From Ferrovibrio sp046297595 (GTDB lineage Bacteria; Pseudomonadota; Alphaproteobacteria; Ferrovibrionales; Ferrovibrionaceae), in assembly GCF_046297595.1 (NCBI RefSeq), contig NZ_JBKBHT010000002.1, forward strand, positions 496,001 through 560,000: DNA of 64,000 nucleotides, written 5' to 3'. Each line of letters starts with the position of its first letter. Within the stretch, counting starts at the first letter, position 1. Both the position numbers and the translations under genes were made by a program. The notes beneath the pieces are model-generated. The model was not told the DNA's origin. It searched no databases and worked only from the letters and a program-made list of their open reading frames with translations. Shown piece by piece: positions 51,772 to 63,365 of the stretch.

Positions 51772-51872
51772 GATGTGGGAATGCCTCGCATCTGAAACCG
51801 GCGATTGCCAGACTAGCATGAAGCCTCGGCCGCGATTGCGGCAAAATTCGGATGATGATCCGCGTATGCAGA

Positions 51873-52880
51873 TCAGGTGAGGCCTTCCACCGCCAGGGCG
51901 GCGAATGTCGCCAGCCAATGTTCGCCACCGTATTCGCCGCTTTCCAGGAAGGGCAGGCTGGCGGCTTCGTGAGATTCGGCCATGGCGAGCAGTGCCGGTC
52001 GCTGCGGATCCGGCAGGACTGCTGCAATACTGCGCAGGCACCAGGCCCGCGAGAAATTGAGCCCGTCCAGATGCACGCCCTTGGCATCGCTGCGATCGGC
52101 CACGATGGCCGGCGTGAATGGCTGTGCCGGCAGGAAACGCGCGAACCATGATGCGAAGTCATCCGCGGGTAACAACATCGCCATCAACAGGGTTTCGGTC
52201 AGCGCGCCGGACAGGAAATCGTCGCCGTTGGGCTCGTAATGCGCCGGGTAATCGGCATCAGGCAGGAATTTCGCTCGCGCATAGGACTCGATGGTCTGCG
52301 CCAGAGTCGTCTTGCCGCAGATGCGGGCGTAATGCAGCGCCAGGATCAGGCCAAAGGCAGTGTTGAAATGCGTGCCGGCGCGGATCGGATAGGTCAGCTT
52401 CGCCAGATAGGCCGGGAAAGCCTGAGCGATATGATCTTCTAGGGGGCGCAGGGCGGCGCGCCAGCGCCTCGCCTCGGGTTGCGGCCACAGGTGCAACTCG
52501 GCGCATAGCGCCAGCAGCCAGCCCCAGCCATAGGGCCGTTCCCAGGTGCCGCGTCCCGGCTGTTGCATGTAGGCCGCCTCTGCCGCACCGCCGTCGGCCG
52601 TGAAATGCGCGGCAAGCAGCACCAGCGCCTTGTCGGCTATCGGCAGATCGGGGTACCGGCGCAGGCAGCGCACCAGCAACCACCAGCCATGCACGGCCGA
52701 ATGCCAGTCGTAGGAGCCGTAGAACACCGGATGTAGGCGGCTGGGCGGCTGCACATCCGTTGGCCCGTTCAGAAAATGCGCCAGGCTGTTGGGGTATTCG
52801 GTCCCGAGGTTACGCATTGGCAGGGCGGCGAAGCGGGTGGCCTGCTGGCGCGTGAGGCGGGCGGGAGAGTTGTTCGTCAT
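51873..52880 (-). CDS. DUF2891 family protein
   Basis: A 335-residue soluble alpha/alpha-barrel-like protein. The segment HPVFYGSYDWHSAVHGWWLLVRCLRRYPD is characteristic of DUF2891, as are RPYGWGWLLALCAELH, GTHFNTAFGLILALHYAR and the C-terminal EYGGEHWLATFAALAV. No enzyme activity is established for the family. ATG 52880 (MTNNSPARLTRQQATRFA) is the sensible start; a longer frame to 53018 extends into the divergent promoter region. Confidence 0.85.
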   Translation of the reverse strand: MTNNSPARLTRQQATRFAALPMRNLGTEYPNSLAHFLNGPTDVQPPSRLHPVFYGSYDWHSAVHGWWLLVRCLRRYPDLPIADKALVLLAAHFTADGGAAEAAYMQQPGRGTWERPYGWGWLLALCAELHLWPQPEARRWRAALRPLEDHIAQAFPAYLAKLTYPIRAGTHFNTAFGLILALHYARICGKTTLAQTIESYARAKFLPDADYPAHYEPNGDDFLSGALTETLLMAMLLPADDFASWFARFLPAQPFTPAIVADRSDAKGVHLDGLNFSRAWCLRSIAAVLPDPQRPALLAMAESHEAASLPFLESGEYGGEHWLATFAALAVEGLT

Positions 52881-53075
52881 GTTGCGATGTGGCCCGGGGG
52901 TCGGCGGTCCGTCAATCTCTCGGGCAATCCTTCGGGCCCGGCGCCTGATGACGGCCGGCTGGAAAATGTTAAGAATAAGTTGAGAACAAATAGCGAAATA
53001 TTCTCTGGACGTTCTCATTTTTCTGTGGCAGTGTTCTCATATCGTTCAGCCATCCCCACAGGAAAGGCAGCCGTC

Positions 53076-53480
53076 ATGTTCATGCGTCCGTTTTCCGTCG
53101 ACAAGCCGCTTCGCAACCGCCTGCTTTCCCCCCGGGCCGCCAGCGCGCCAGCCGATCCGGTCTGGACCATGGCCTGCGCCTGGATGAATGGGGCGTCGCT
53201 GCGCCAGCTGTTCGGTGACCTAGTATTCGACTTGCTGGAAGATGTGGGCGTGGGCCGGTCCAACCGCCGCGCCGATGTGGCCAAGCTGCAGGCCCTGCTG
53301 CATCGCGAAGGCGATCTTGACCTGTTCGCCAGCGGCGGCCCGACCGGCTACTGGACCAGGCGCGAGGATTCCGCCCTGCGCGCCTTCCAGCAGCGCCACG
53401 GGCTGAAGGTCGATGGCGCCGCGGCACCCGATGGCGAGACCATCACCCTGCTGCGGGCGCTTTACGCCCCGAAGCACTGA
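53076..53480 (+). CDS. Peptidoglycan-binding-like domain protein (paralogue 2)
   Basis: A 134-residue protein sharing the module of paralogue 1: DPVWTMACAWMNGASLRQLFGD, DVAKLQALLHREGDLDL, GGPTGYWTRREDSALRAFQ and LKVDGAAAPDGET. It is essentially the module alone, without the charged C-terminal half. No signal peptide. AGGAAAGG precedes ATG 53076 (a second Met two codons later is possible). Function unknown; the PG_binding_1-like core suggests binding of cell wall or another glycan, but export is not evident. Confidence 0.72.
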   Translation: MFMRPFSVDKPLRNRLLSPRAASAPADPVWTMACAWMNGASLRQLFGDLVFDLLEDVGVGRSNRRADVAKLQALLHREGDLDLFASGGPTGYWTRREDSALRAFQQRHGLKVDGAAAPDGETITLLRALYAPKH

Positions 53481-53496
53481 AAACAAAAAGATCGCC

Positions 53497-53529
53497 AGTG
53501 AGCGCCCGCCCGGATTAGGCCCAGGGCGC

Positions 53530-53534
<5 letters not shown>
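53497..53534. terminator. Hairpin at the 3' end of secA
   Basis: Stem AGTGAGCGCCC (53497-53507) with GGGCGCTCACT (53524-53534), 16-base loop. The right arm contains the secA stop codon (53530-53532). There is no good U tract on either strand, so it may be a weak or bidirectional terminator between the convergent genes. Confidence 0.6.
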
Positions 53535-56253
<2,719 letters not shown>

Positions 56254-56443
56254 TATGCCGTACCCCTGGGAAGTCTGCTAAATCCGCGTCGCAACACGAG
56301 AACCGGGCGACGGAAACCGCGCATTAGATATGCATTGCCCCCTGCCATGTCAACGAAGGGGGGCGGTTTTAGAGGGCGATTCCCCGCATTGACCCGCGAG
56401 GATTCAAAGGGTTACATCCCGCTGTCACAGAAAGGCATTGCCC

Positions 56444-57679
56444 GTGTCCGCTTCTCCCTCCGCGCCGGCCCAGCCCGGCCCGCCCGACCCAGTCCACCTG
56501 GCCCAGGCCCTGATCCGCTGTCCAAGCGTGACCCCGGTCGACAAGGGGGCTCTGGGCGTACTGGAACAGGCGCTGACCGCACTGGGGTTCCACTGCGAGC
56601 GGCTGAAATTCTCGGCTCCCGGCACGCCGGATGTGGAGAATCTCTATGCCCGCTGGGGTGCCGGGCCGATCGGGCGGAATGAAGGGCCGAATTTCTGCTT
56701 CGCCGGCCATACCGACGTGGTGCCTGTTGGCGATGAGAAGGCCTGGACCATGCCGCCCTTTGGCGCCGAAATCGCCGCGGGCCAGCTTTACGGTCGGGGT
56801 GCCGCCGACATGAAATCGGCCATTGCCGCCTTTGTTGCCGCTGCCGGCCGCTTCCTGCAGTCCCGCAACGGGCAACTGAAGGGCGGTATCAGCCTGCTGA
56901 TCACCGGCGACGAGGAAGGCCCGGCGATCAACGGCACAGTGAAGGTGCTGCAATGGCTGGCCGAGAAGGGCGAAACGCTGTCGGCCTGCGTGGTCGGTGA
57001 GCCGACCAATCCGCTGAAGCTGGGCCAGATGATGAAAATCGGCCGCCGCGGATCGCTCACGGCCCGCATCACGGTGCATGGCATACAGGGCCATGTCGGC
57101 TATCCGCACCTGGCCGACAATCCGATCCCGAAACTGCTCGACATCCTCACGGCACTGAAAAGCCGTCGGCTCGACACCGGCAACGCGCATTTCGAGCCGT
57201 CGAATCTGGAAATCACCACCATCGATGTCGGCAATCCGGCCAACAACGTGATCCCGGCCAGTGCCCATGCCGTGCTCAACATCCGTTACAACACGGAACA
57301 GACGTCGGATGGCCTGAAAAGTTGGATCACCCGCGCCTGCGAGGCCGTTTGCGGCAGCCAGAGTGGCAATCGCGCGCTGCAGGGCACCCGCTTCGACCTG
57401 GTGCTGGAAGACGGTGCCATGCCTTTCCTTACCCGGCCTGGGCCGTTCGTCGCCGCCATGGCCGATGCAGTGCGTGAAGGCACCGGGCAGGAGCCGGAAC
57501 TCAGCACCACCGGCGGCACTTCCGATGCCCGTTTCATTCAGGCCTATTGCCCGGTGGTGGAATTCGGCCTGATCGGCCAGACCATGCACAAGGTGGACGA
57601 ACACGCCGCCGTCGCCGACATTCAGGCACTGAGCCGCGTCTACGAGGGCATGTTGCAGCGGTTCTTCGCTGCCGCCTGA
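56444..57679 (+). CDS. dapE: Succinyl-diaminopimelate desuccinylase
   Basis: Zinc enzyme of the lysine/diaminopimelate pathway, about 411 residues. Metal ligands and active-site residues are seen in FCFAGHTDVVPVGD, GRGAADMKSAIAAF, LLITGDEEGPAINGT and TTGGTSDARFI, and the dimerisation domain has TVHGIQGHVGYPHLADNP. I prefer GTG 56444 because GAAAGG lies 8 bases upstream; a TTG at 56438 is in frame. It is divergent from secA; the next gene begins 3 bases after its stop. Confidence 0.95.
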   Translation: MSASPSAPAQPGPPDPVHLAQALIRCPSVTPVDKGALGVLEQALTALGFHCERLKFSAPGTPDVENLYARWGAGPIGRNEGPNFCFAGHTDVVPVGDEKAWTMPPFGAEIAAGQLYGRGAADMKSAIAAFVAAAGRFLQSRNGQLKGGISLLITGDEEGPAINGTVKVLQWLAEKGETLSACVVGEPTNPLKLGQMMKIGRRGSLTARITVHGIQGHVGYPHLADNPIPKLLDILTALKSRRLDTGNAHFEPSNLEITTIDVGNPANNVIPASAHAVLNIRYNTEQTSDGLKSWITRACEAVCGSQSGNRALQGTRFDLVLEDGAMPFLTRPGPFVAAMADAVREGTGQEPELSTTGGTSDARFIQAYCPVVEFGLIGQTMHKVDEHAAVADIQALSRVYEGMLQRFFAAA

Positions 57680-57682
57680 TCC

Positions 57683-58258
57683 ATGGCCTTGCCCAACCGC
57701 GCCGAAATCGCCGCCGCGCTGAAAGGCTTGGCGCTGCTGCTGCGGGGCGATGCCCGCGCGCTGCAGCATTATGACTTCAGCCTGGACGGTTTCTGGCGGT
57801 CCTTCGGCCTGCCGCTGTTCTGCCTGGCCGTCTATCTGATCCTGCAGCCGGTCAATCCGGTCCAGGCCGAAATCTGGGCCGACAACCGGCTCGGTTTCCT
57901 GCTGATGCAGGGTCTGGAATACCTGCTGGCCTGGGCGGCATTCCTCATCGCCATAGCCGCCGTCAGCCGGAGTTTCGGTCTCGGGCACCGCTATGCGGTG
58001 TTCGTCGTGCTCTACAACTGGGCCCAGGCCATCGTCACGGCCGCCAGCCTGCCCATATTGGCCGGCAGCCTGATCGGACTCCTGCCCCTGGGCACACTGG
58101 CCGGCTGGAGCACCGGCATATTGCTGCTGTGGCTCTATATCGTATTGCAGGCCGGCCGGATCGGCCTCGGTGCCGGCCTGTCGCTGGCGGTGGGCGCCGC
58201 CTTTCTGGATCTGGCAATCAGCCTTCTGGTGCATCGGCTCTTCGATCTGGTGTCATGA
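57683..58258 (+). CDS. Membrane protein of unknown function
   Basis: A 191-residue protein with about five hydrophobic segments after a short N-terminal helix (NRAEIAAALKGLALLLRGDA). No catalytic motif seen; the pattern DGFWRSFGLPLFCLAVYLIL and the short loops recall Yip1-type or other small inner-membrane proteins, but I cannot assign a family. It is coupled to dapE (3-base gap) and is probably cotranscribed. Confidence 0.7.
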   Translation: MALPNRAEIAAALKGLALLLRGDARALQHYDFSLDGFWRSFGLPLFCLAVYLILQPVNPVQAEIWADNRLGFLLMQGLEYLLAWAAFLIAIAAVSRSFGLGHRYAVFVVLYNWAQAIVTAASLPILAGSLIGLLPLGTLAGWSTGILLLWLYIVLQAGRIGLGAGLSLAVGAAFLDLAISLLVHRLFDLVS

Positions 58259-58365
58259 TGGCTGCCGGCTGGACTTGCTCGCTGCTCTGGGGCAGGGTAA
58301 CTGCCGAATAAGTCCCGCGCCGGGCTCGATTCTGAAAGGCCGGCCGATCCAGAACGAGGACCAGA

Positions 58366-58962
58366 ATGGACCAGAATTTGCGCCAGCAGCTGATCGCCAT
58401 GATCGACGAGGCCAAGCGGGTTCGCGCCACGCTCAGCGCCGATGGCAGCCTGTTCCAGGGGTATAACGCCGACCTGCGCGCGATGCATAACAGCCAGGCG
58501 AAAACGCTGGCCGACATCATCGACCAGCATGGCTGGCCGGGGAAGTCGAAAGTCGGCGAAGACGGTGCGGTCGCGGCCTGGATGATTGTCCAGCAGGCCA
58601 TCGGCCTGCCGCGTTTCATGCGCGCCTGTCTTGAGATCATCGAAGCGGAAGTTACCAAAGGCGAGGTGCCGCGCTGGCAACGCGCCTTGCTGATTGACCG
58701 TATCCGCTGGCTGGAAGGCAAGAAGCAGGTCTATGGCACCCAGTTCGACTGGGACGAGAAGGGCCAGCTCAATCCGATCCCGATCGAGGACGAGGCAATG
58801 GTCGATTCCCGCCGTACCCTGGCCGATCTGGTGCCGATGGCCGAAGGCATTCAGCAGCGCCGCCGCGAGGCAGAGCAGAATGGTGAAGTCGCGCCGGCCA
58901 ATCCGGCCGTGCGGCGCAAGGATTTCGAGGGCTGGGCCAAGGCGATTGGCTGGCGCAGCTAA
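58366..58962 (+). CDS. DUF6624-like protein
   Basis: A 198-residue soluble helical protein. The central part, DIIDQHGWPGKSKVGEDGAV followed by AAWMIVQQAIGLPRFMRACL, and the later LLIDRIRWLEGKKQVYGTQF resemble DUF6624 proteins, where a conserved His and Trp stand out. The molecular role is unknown. A GAGGACC site precedes ATG 58366. It is convergent with truA. Confidence 0.72.
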   Translation: MDQNLRQQLIAMIDEAKRVRATLSADGSLFQGYNADLRAMHNSQAKTLADIIDQHGWPGKSKVGEDGAVAAWMIVQQAIGLPRFMRACLEIIEAEVTKGEVPRWQRALLIDRIRWLEGKKQVYGTQFDWDEKGQLNPIPIEDEAMVDSRRTLADLVPMAEGIQQRRREAEQNGEVAPANPAVRRKDFEGWAKAIGWRS

Positions 58963-58972
58963 ACTGCGCGTT

Positions 58973-59710
58973 TCAGTAATCCACCTGCATCAGGGTCAGG
59001 CCTTCCGCCGGTGCCGTCGGCCCGGCGGCGGAACGGTCGCGCTTTTCAAGCGCCGCCTGCACGTCGGCGGCCGACCAGCGCCCTTCACCCACCAGTTTCA
59101 GCGTACCCACCATGTTGCGCACCTGGTGATGCAGGAAGCTGCGCGCCTTCGCAGTGACGTGGATCTCTTCGCCCGCGCGACTGACTGCCAGATGCGCCAG
59201 CGTCTTCTCGGGTGATTTGGCCTGGCATTCGGCGGCGCGGAAACTGGTGAAGTCGTGATGGCCGACCAGGATTTGGGCGGCGTCATGCATCGCCACCACA
59301 TCCAGCGGCACCGGCACATGCCACACGAAGCCGGCTTCCAGTGCCGGCGGCGGCCGGCGGTTGAGGATGCGGTAGAGATACTGCCGCCCGGTGGCGGAAA
59401 GCCGGGCGTGGAATTCCGGCCCGACGATGGCGGCATCCAGCACCTTCACCGGCTCCAGCCGCAGATGGAAATTCAGTCCGTCGCGGATGCGGTCGGCGGT
59501 GAAGTCGCGCTCCAGGTCGAAATGCACCACCTGGCCGCGCGCATGCACGCCGGCATCGGTGCGCCCGGCCGCCACGGTTTCCACCACCTGGCCGCTCATG
59601 GCCTGGATGGCTTCCTCCAGCGCCTGCTGCACCGCGCGATTGTCCTGCTGGCGCTGCCAGCCGACATAGGCGCCGCCGTTATATTCGATGGTGAGGCGGA
59701 AGCGCGGCAT
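58973..59710 (-). CDS. truA: tRNA pseudouridine synthase A
   Basis: Isomerises uridines 38-40 in the anticodon arm of many tRNAs. The 245-residue protein has the N-terminal RFRLTIEYNGGAYVGWQRQ, the catalytic Asp in AAGRTDAGVHARGQVVHF and the RRQYLYRI-type motif in SATGRQYLYRILNRR, plus C-terminal RSFLHHQVRNMVGTL. It follows fmt and def on the same strand, an arrangement common in alphaproteobacteria. Confidence 0.96.
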   Translation of the reverse strand: MPRFRLTIEYNGGAYVGWQRQQDNRAVQQALEEAIQAMSGQVVETVAAGRTDAGVHARGQVVHFDLERDFTADRIRDGLNFHLRLEPVKVLDAAIVGPEFHARLSATGRQYLYRILNRRPPPALEAGFVWHVPVPLDVVAMHDAAQILVGHHDFTSFRAAECQAKSPEKTLAHLAVSRAGEEIHVTAKARSFLHHQVRNMVGTLKLVGEGRWSAADVQAALEKRDRSAAGPTAPAEGLTLMQVDY

Positions 59711-59726
59711 GGTTTAAAAAACAACT

Positions 59727-59816
59727 CGTGGATGCCCGGACCAAGTCCGGGCATGACGGTAAGGGAAATGACTAAAATGAAAAACGTCATGGCCGGGCTT
59801 GTCCCGGCCATCCACG
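59727..59816. repeat. Two facing palindromic repeats between truA and fmt
   Basis: Left unit about 59727-59758 contains GATGCCCGGACCAAGTCCGG; right unit about 59785-59816 contains ATGGCCGGGCTTGTCCCGG. Each is itself an inverted repeat, and the two are near-inverted copies of each other, so the transcript can form two small hairpins or one large one. This is the extragenic palindrome type common in alphaproteobacterial genomes. It lies within the fmt-truA transcript region. Confidence 0.8.
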
Positions 59817-59834
59817 CCTTCCCTTTCTTGCTGA

Positions 59835-60755
59835 TTAGTCAAGTTTTGTGCCTTTGGGCAGCGGCAGGCCGCGCAGGAAATCGGCAGTCGCCACGGCGGA
59901 TTTGCTGGGACGCTGCAGTTTCAGCAGCTTCAGTGCGCCCTCGCCGCAGGCCACCGCGCCGGCATCGTCCAGCAGGGTGCCGGCGACGCCTTTGCCTGCC
60001 GCTGGCTCGGCGGCCAGCACTTTGATGCGCTCGCCGTTCAGCTCGAAAAAAGTGCCGGGGCCTGGATTCAGGGCACGCACCATGCGGTCGATCTCAGCGG
60101 CGGATTTCGTCCAGTCGATACGGCCCTCATCCCTGGTCAGCTTGGCCGCATAGGTTACGCCCGCTTCGGGCTGCGGCTGCGGTTTGATTGTGCCGTCGGC
60201 GAAATCGTGCAGCGCGCGTACCATCAGCGGCGCACCCACACGCGCCAGTTCGTCATGCAGTTCGCTCACGGTCATACGCGGGCCGATGGCGACTTTTTCG
60301 CAGGCCAGAACCGGGCCGGTATCCAGCCCGACATCCATCTGCATGGCGCAGACGCCGGTTTCGGCATCGCCGGCCATGATCGCGCGCTGGATCGGCGCGG
60401 CACCGCGCCAGCGCGGCAGTAGCGAGGCATGCAGGTTGAAGCAGCCCAGCTTCGGCGCATCCAGCACCGGTTTGGGCAGCAGCAACCCATAGGCCACCAC
60501 CACGGCGGCATCGGCGTTCAACGCGGCGAATTCCGCCTGTGCCTCGGGCGTTTTCAGGCTCACCGGATGGCGCACCGTCAGGCCATGCCTTTCGGCGCAG
60601 GCCTGCACGGGCGAGGGGGTCAGCTTCTGGCCTCGCCCGGCCGGGCGAGGCGGCTGGCTGTAGACGGCAACGATCTCGTCGCCGTTGGCGATGAAGGCTT
60701 CCATCACCGGCACGGCGAAGTCCGGCGTGCCCATGAAGACCAGACGGAGAGGCAT
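59835..60755 (-). CDS. fmt: Methionyl-tRNA formyltransferase
   Basis: Formylates initiator Met-tRNA. The 306-residue protein shows MPLRLVFMGTPDFAVPVMEA, the folate-binding and catalytic segment FNLHASLLPRWRGAAPIQRA, GLDTGPVLACE, and the C-terminal OB-like domain with WTKSAAEIDRMVRALNPGPG. It is immediately downstream of def (13-base gap), its standard partner, since deformylase removes the formyl group that Fmt adds. Confidence 0.97.
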   Translation of the reverse strand: MPLRLVFMGTPDFAVPVMEAFIANGDEIVAVYSQPPRPAGRGQKLTPSPVQACAERHGLTVRHPVSLKTPEAQAEFAALNADAAVVVAYGLLLPKPVLDAPKLGCFNLHASLLPRWRGAAPIQRAIMAGDAETGVCAMQMDVGLDTGPVLACEKVAIGPRMTVSELHDELARVGAPLMVRALHDFADGTIKPQPQPEAGVTYAAKLTRDEGRIDWTKSAAEIDRMVRALNPGPGTFFELNGERIKVLAAEPAAGKGVAGTLLDDAGAVACGEGALKLLKLQRPSKSAVATADFLRGLPLPKGTKLD

Positions 60756-60768
60756 GGAGCGAACCGGC

Positions 60769-61287
60769 TCAGCCGGCTTCGGCGAGGCGCTTCTGCTTCA
60801 GCAGCTTGCGCAGGATCATGTTGCGCTTCAGCGCCGAGATGTGGTCGACGAACAGGATGCCATCCAGATGGTCGATCTCGTGCTGCAGGCAGACGGCGAG
60901 CAGGCCATCGGCATGCAGTTCCTGTTTCTCGCCGTTATAATCCAGGTATTCGATCTTCACCTCGGCCGGGCGGGCCACTTCGGCATACTGCTCGGGCAGC
61001 GACAGGCAGCCCTCCTCGTAGACCTTGTCCTCGTCCGACAGCCAGGTGAATTCCGGGTTGATGATATACAGCGGCTGCTTGTCCTCGCCCTCGCGCGAGA
61101 CGTCGATCACCAGCATGCGCTTAGGAATGCCGACCTGGATGGCGGCCAGGCCGATGCCCGGCGCGGCATACATGGTCTCCAGCATGTCGTCGAGCTGGCG
61201 GCGCACCTCGTCGGTCACCGCCTCGACGGGGGTCGAGACGGCTTCCAACCGGGAGTCCGGGGCGGTGATGATCGGCAAAAGGGCCAT
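60769..61287 (-). CDS. def: Peptide deformylase
   Basis: Removes the N-formyl group from new proteins. The 172-residue protein has the three metal-site motifs GIGLAAIQVG, EEGCLSLPEQ and HEIDHLDGILF. ATG 61287 (MALLPIITAPDSRLEAVSTP) fits the family; the longer frame to 61341 adds an atypical leader. It begins the minus-strand unit def-fmt-truA and is divergent from rmuC. Confidence 0.97.
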   Translation of the reverse strand: MALLPIITAPDSRLEAVSTPVEAVTDEVRRQLDDMLETMYAAPGIGLAAIQVGIPKRMLVIDVSREGEDKQPLYIINPEFTWLSDEDKVYEEGCLSLPEQYAEVARPAEVKIEYLDYNGEKQELHADGLLAVCLQHEIDHLDGILFVDHISALKRNMILRKLLKQKRLAEAG

Positions 61288-61362
61288 AAATCCGTTCCGT
61301 AATAACCGGGGGGTCATAGGCGCGGGCTGGTTCTCCGTCAAGCCCGCTGTTATGTAACACCC

Positions 61363-62724
61363 ATGGCCATGGATATAATGTCAATTCTCGGAATCGCCAG
61401 CATCGCAGGGCTGGCGATCATCCTGATTCTGCTGGTTCTTCTGCTGCGCCGGGGGGGCGGCCCGGGCTCTGGACTGGGGGATCAGGCCGCCTTGGTGGCC
61501 GAGCTGCGCGACCAGCTGGACCAGGCCCGCGACGAGGCCGCCAGCGCCCAGGCGGCCCGGCTGGAGGCCGAGCGCCAGGCCGCCGGCCTGCGCAGCGAGC
61601 TGGCCGTGAAGACCCAGGCCTTCGAGAAACTGGCCGAAACCGCCACCCAGGCTGCCCGGGCGGCGGCCGTGGAATCCGCTGCCCAGCTTTCCAACAAACT
61701 GCTGGCCGACCACAAGCGCGAGGCCGAGGCCCAGAAGGAAGAGGGCGAGAAGCGCATCAAGCAGGCCACCGAGGGCCTGACCCAGCAATTCCTCACGGTC
61801 GCCGAGACGGTGACGCGCCTGAACCAGCAGGTGGGCGACAGCCGCAAGGCCATCGACACGGTCTATCGCGCCCTGTCGCATCCCGGCGGCGCCGGCCGGC
61901 TGGCCGAGATCGGGCTGGAAAACGTGCTGAAGGCCTTCGGCCTGCAACCGGGTCTGGATTTCATCATCCAGTATCATGCCGCCGGCGACGGCGAACGCGG
62001 CAACCTGCGCCCCGATGCGGTGGTGTTCCTGCCCGGCGATGCCGTGCTGGTGATCGATTCCAAGGCCTCCAAGCTGCTGCTTGACCATGCCGAGGCCGAG
62101 GACGAGGCGGCCGAGGCCGTCGCGCTGACGCAACTGGCCCAGCGCATGGCGACCCATCTGCGTGCGCTCAGCGCCAAGGATTACGGCAATGCCGTGCTCG
62201 CCACCTACAAGGAGCTGAAGCGCGGCGGCAGCCTGCGCCGCAGCATGATCGCCATGATGCTGCCCAACGATGCCGCAGTGGAAAAACTGCGCCGGGCCGA
62301 TCCCGATTTCGAGCGGCGCGCCGCCGAGGTCGATATCGTGGTGACCGGGCCTTCGGCGCTGGCTGCGATCATCGCCGTGTCGCGCCTGCAGATCGATGGC
62401 GGCCGGCAGGCGGAGAATCTGGAAAAGATCGTCGAGGCGGTCGGCAATCTGGTGGAGTCCACTGCCACCGCGCTCTCGCTTGCCGATAAAGTGGGTCGTG
62501 GCCTGCAGCAAGCCACCGAACAGTTCGACGCCTTCAGCCGTTCGGTCAATGCACGCCTGCTGCCGCGCATCCGCCGCCTGGGCCAGCTTGGCATCCGTTC
62601 GTCGAAAACGCCGGCGGCCCTGCCCAGCTTCCAGGTCAGCGTGCAGCGCACCGATGTGATCGAGGCCGATGCCGAGGACGTCACACCGCAACTGCCCGGC
62701 CTGAATAACGGGGACGGCAAATGA
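61363..62724 (+). CDS. rmuC: DNA recombination protein RmuC
   Basis: A 453-residue protein of the RmuC family, thought to limit inversions at short repeats. One N-terminal transmembrane segment (SILGIASIAGLAIILILLVLL), a long coiled coil (about 45-170), then the nuclease-like core with LAEIGLENVLKAFGLQPGLDF, RPDAVVFLPGDAVLVIDSKA and LIADHAEAE-like segments. Met 3 is another possible start. It overlaps the ExoD gene by four bases (ATGA). Confidence 0.93.
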   Translation: MAMDIMSILGIASIAGLAIILILLVLLLRRGGGPGSGLGDQAALVAELRDQLDQARDEAASAQAARLEAERQAAGLRSELAVKTQAFEKLAETATQAARAAAVESAAQLSNKLLADHKREAEAQKEEGEKRIKQATEGLTQQFLTVAETVTRLNQQVGDSRKAIDTVYRALSHPGGAGRLAEIGLENVLKAFGLQPGLDFIIQYHAAGDGERGNLRPDAVVFLPGDAVLVIDSKASKLLLDHAEAEDEAAEAVALTQLAQRMATHLRALSAKDYGNAVLATYKELKRGGSLRRSMIAMMLPNDAAVEKLRRADPDFERRAAEVDIVVTGPSALAAIIAVSRLQIDGGRQAENLEKIVEAVGNLVESTATALSLADKVGRGLQQATEQFDAFSRSVNARLLPRIRRLGQLGIRSSKTPAALPSFQVSVQRTDVIEADAEDVTPQLPGLNNGDGK

Positions 62725-63365
62725 CAACTCTTCCCGTCTTCAATGGCGAGAACGGCAACGGCGAAACGCCGCGCAAGGTGAGCGAGATCATTGCCGCGCT
62801 CTGTGCCGGCGACCCCGAGGATCGCATCACGCTGCATGATCTGATCCATGCCTTCGGCCTGCGTGCCTTCGGCCTTGCTATCCTCGTCTTCGCTCTGCCG
62901 AACGGAATCCCCGCGCCGATCGCACCGGGCCTGTCAGCCGTGCTGGGTGCGCCTTTGCTGTTGTTGGCGGCGCAGATGCTGTTCGGCCTGGATCATCCAT
63001 GGTTCCCGCAAAGTTGGGGCGAGCGCAGCTATCGCCGCGCGGATGTGGCCAAACTGCTGCGCCCCGCAATTCCAGTTCTGGAAAAAATCGAGCGCTACGT
63101 GAAGCCGCGTCATGCCCGCCTCACGGGCCAGCGCGGTCGGCGGCTGATCGGCGGCATCGTCTTGTGGAACGCGCTGCTGCTCTCGCTGCCGATTCCGTTC
63201 GGCAACCTGCTGCCGGCCTGGGCGATCATACTGGCTGCCTTCGGCCAGGTGGAGCGTGACGGCGTGCTGGTGATTGCCAGCCTGGGCGCCAGCGTGGTGG
63301 CCACGGGCTGGGTCTGGTTCCTGGTCGACACCAGCGTCTCGATCCTGCAATGGATATTCGGATGA
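62721..63365 (+). CDS. ExoD family exopolysaccharide-related membrane protein
   Basis: A 214-residue membrane protein with about four hydrophobic segments. ExoD family marks: TLHDLIHAFGLRAFGLAILVFALPN, GLSAVLGAPLLLLAAQMLFGL and FGNLLPAWAIILAAFGQVERDG. ExoD proteins were linked to exopolysaccharide production and alkaline stress in rhizobia, with no known biochemical role. It starts within the rmuC stop and overlaps the next cupin gene. Confidence 0.9.
   Translation: MTTLPVFNGENGNGETPRKVSEIIAALCAGDPEDRITLHDLIHAFGLRAFGLAILVFALPNGIPAPIAPGLSAVLGAPLLLLAAQMLFGLDHPWFPQSWGERSYRRADVAKLLRPAIPVLEKIERYVKPRHARLTGQRGRRLIGGIVLWNALLLSLPIPFGNLLPAWAIILAAFGQVERDGVLVIASLGASVVATGWVWFLVDTSVSILQWIFG

Noticed and set aside
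56369..58234. A 621-codon minus-strand open frame opposite dapE and the membrane protein gene
   Set aside because: dapE is certain on the plus strand and the minus frame shows no domain.
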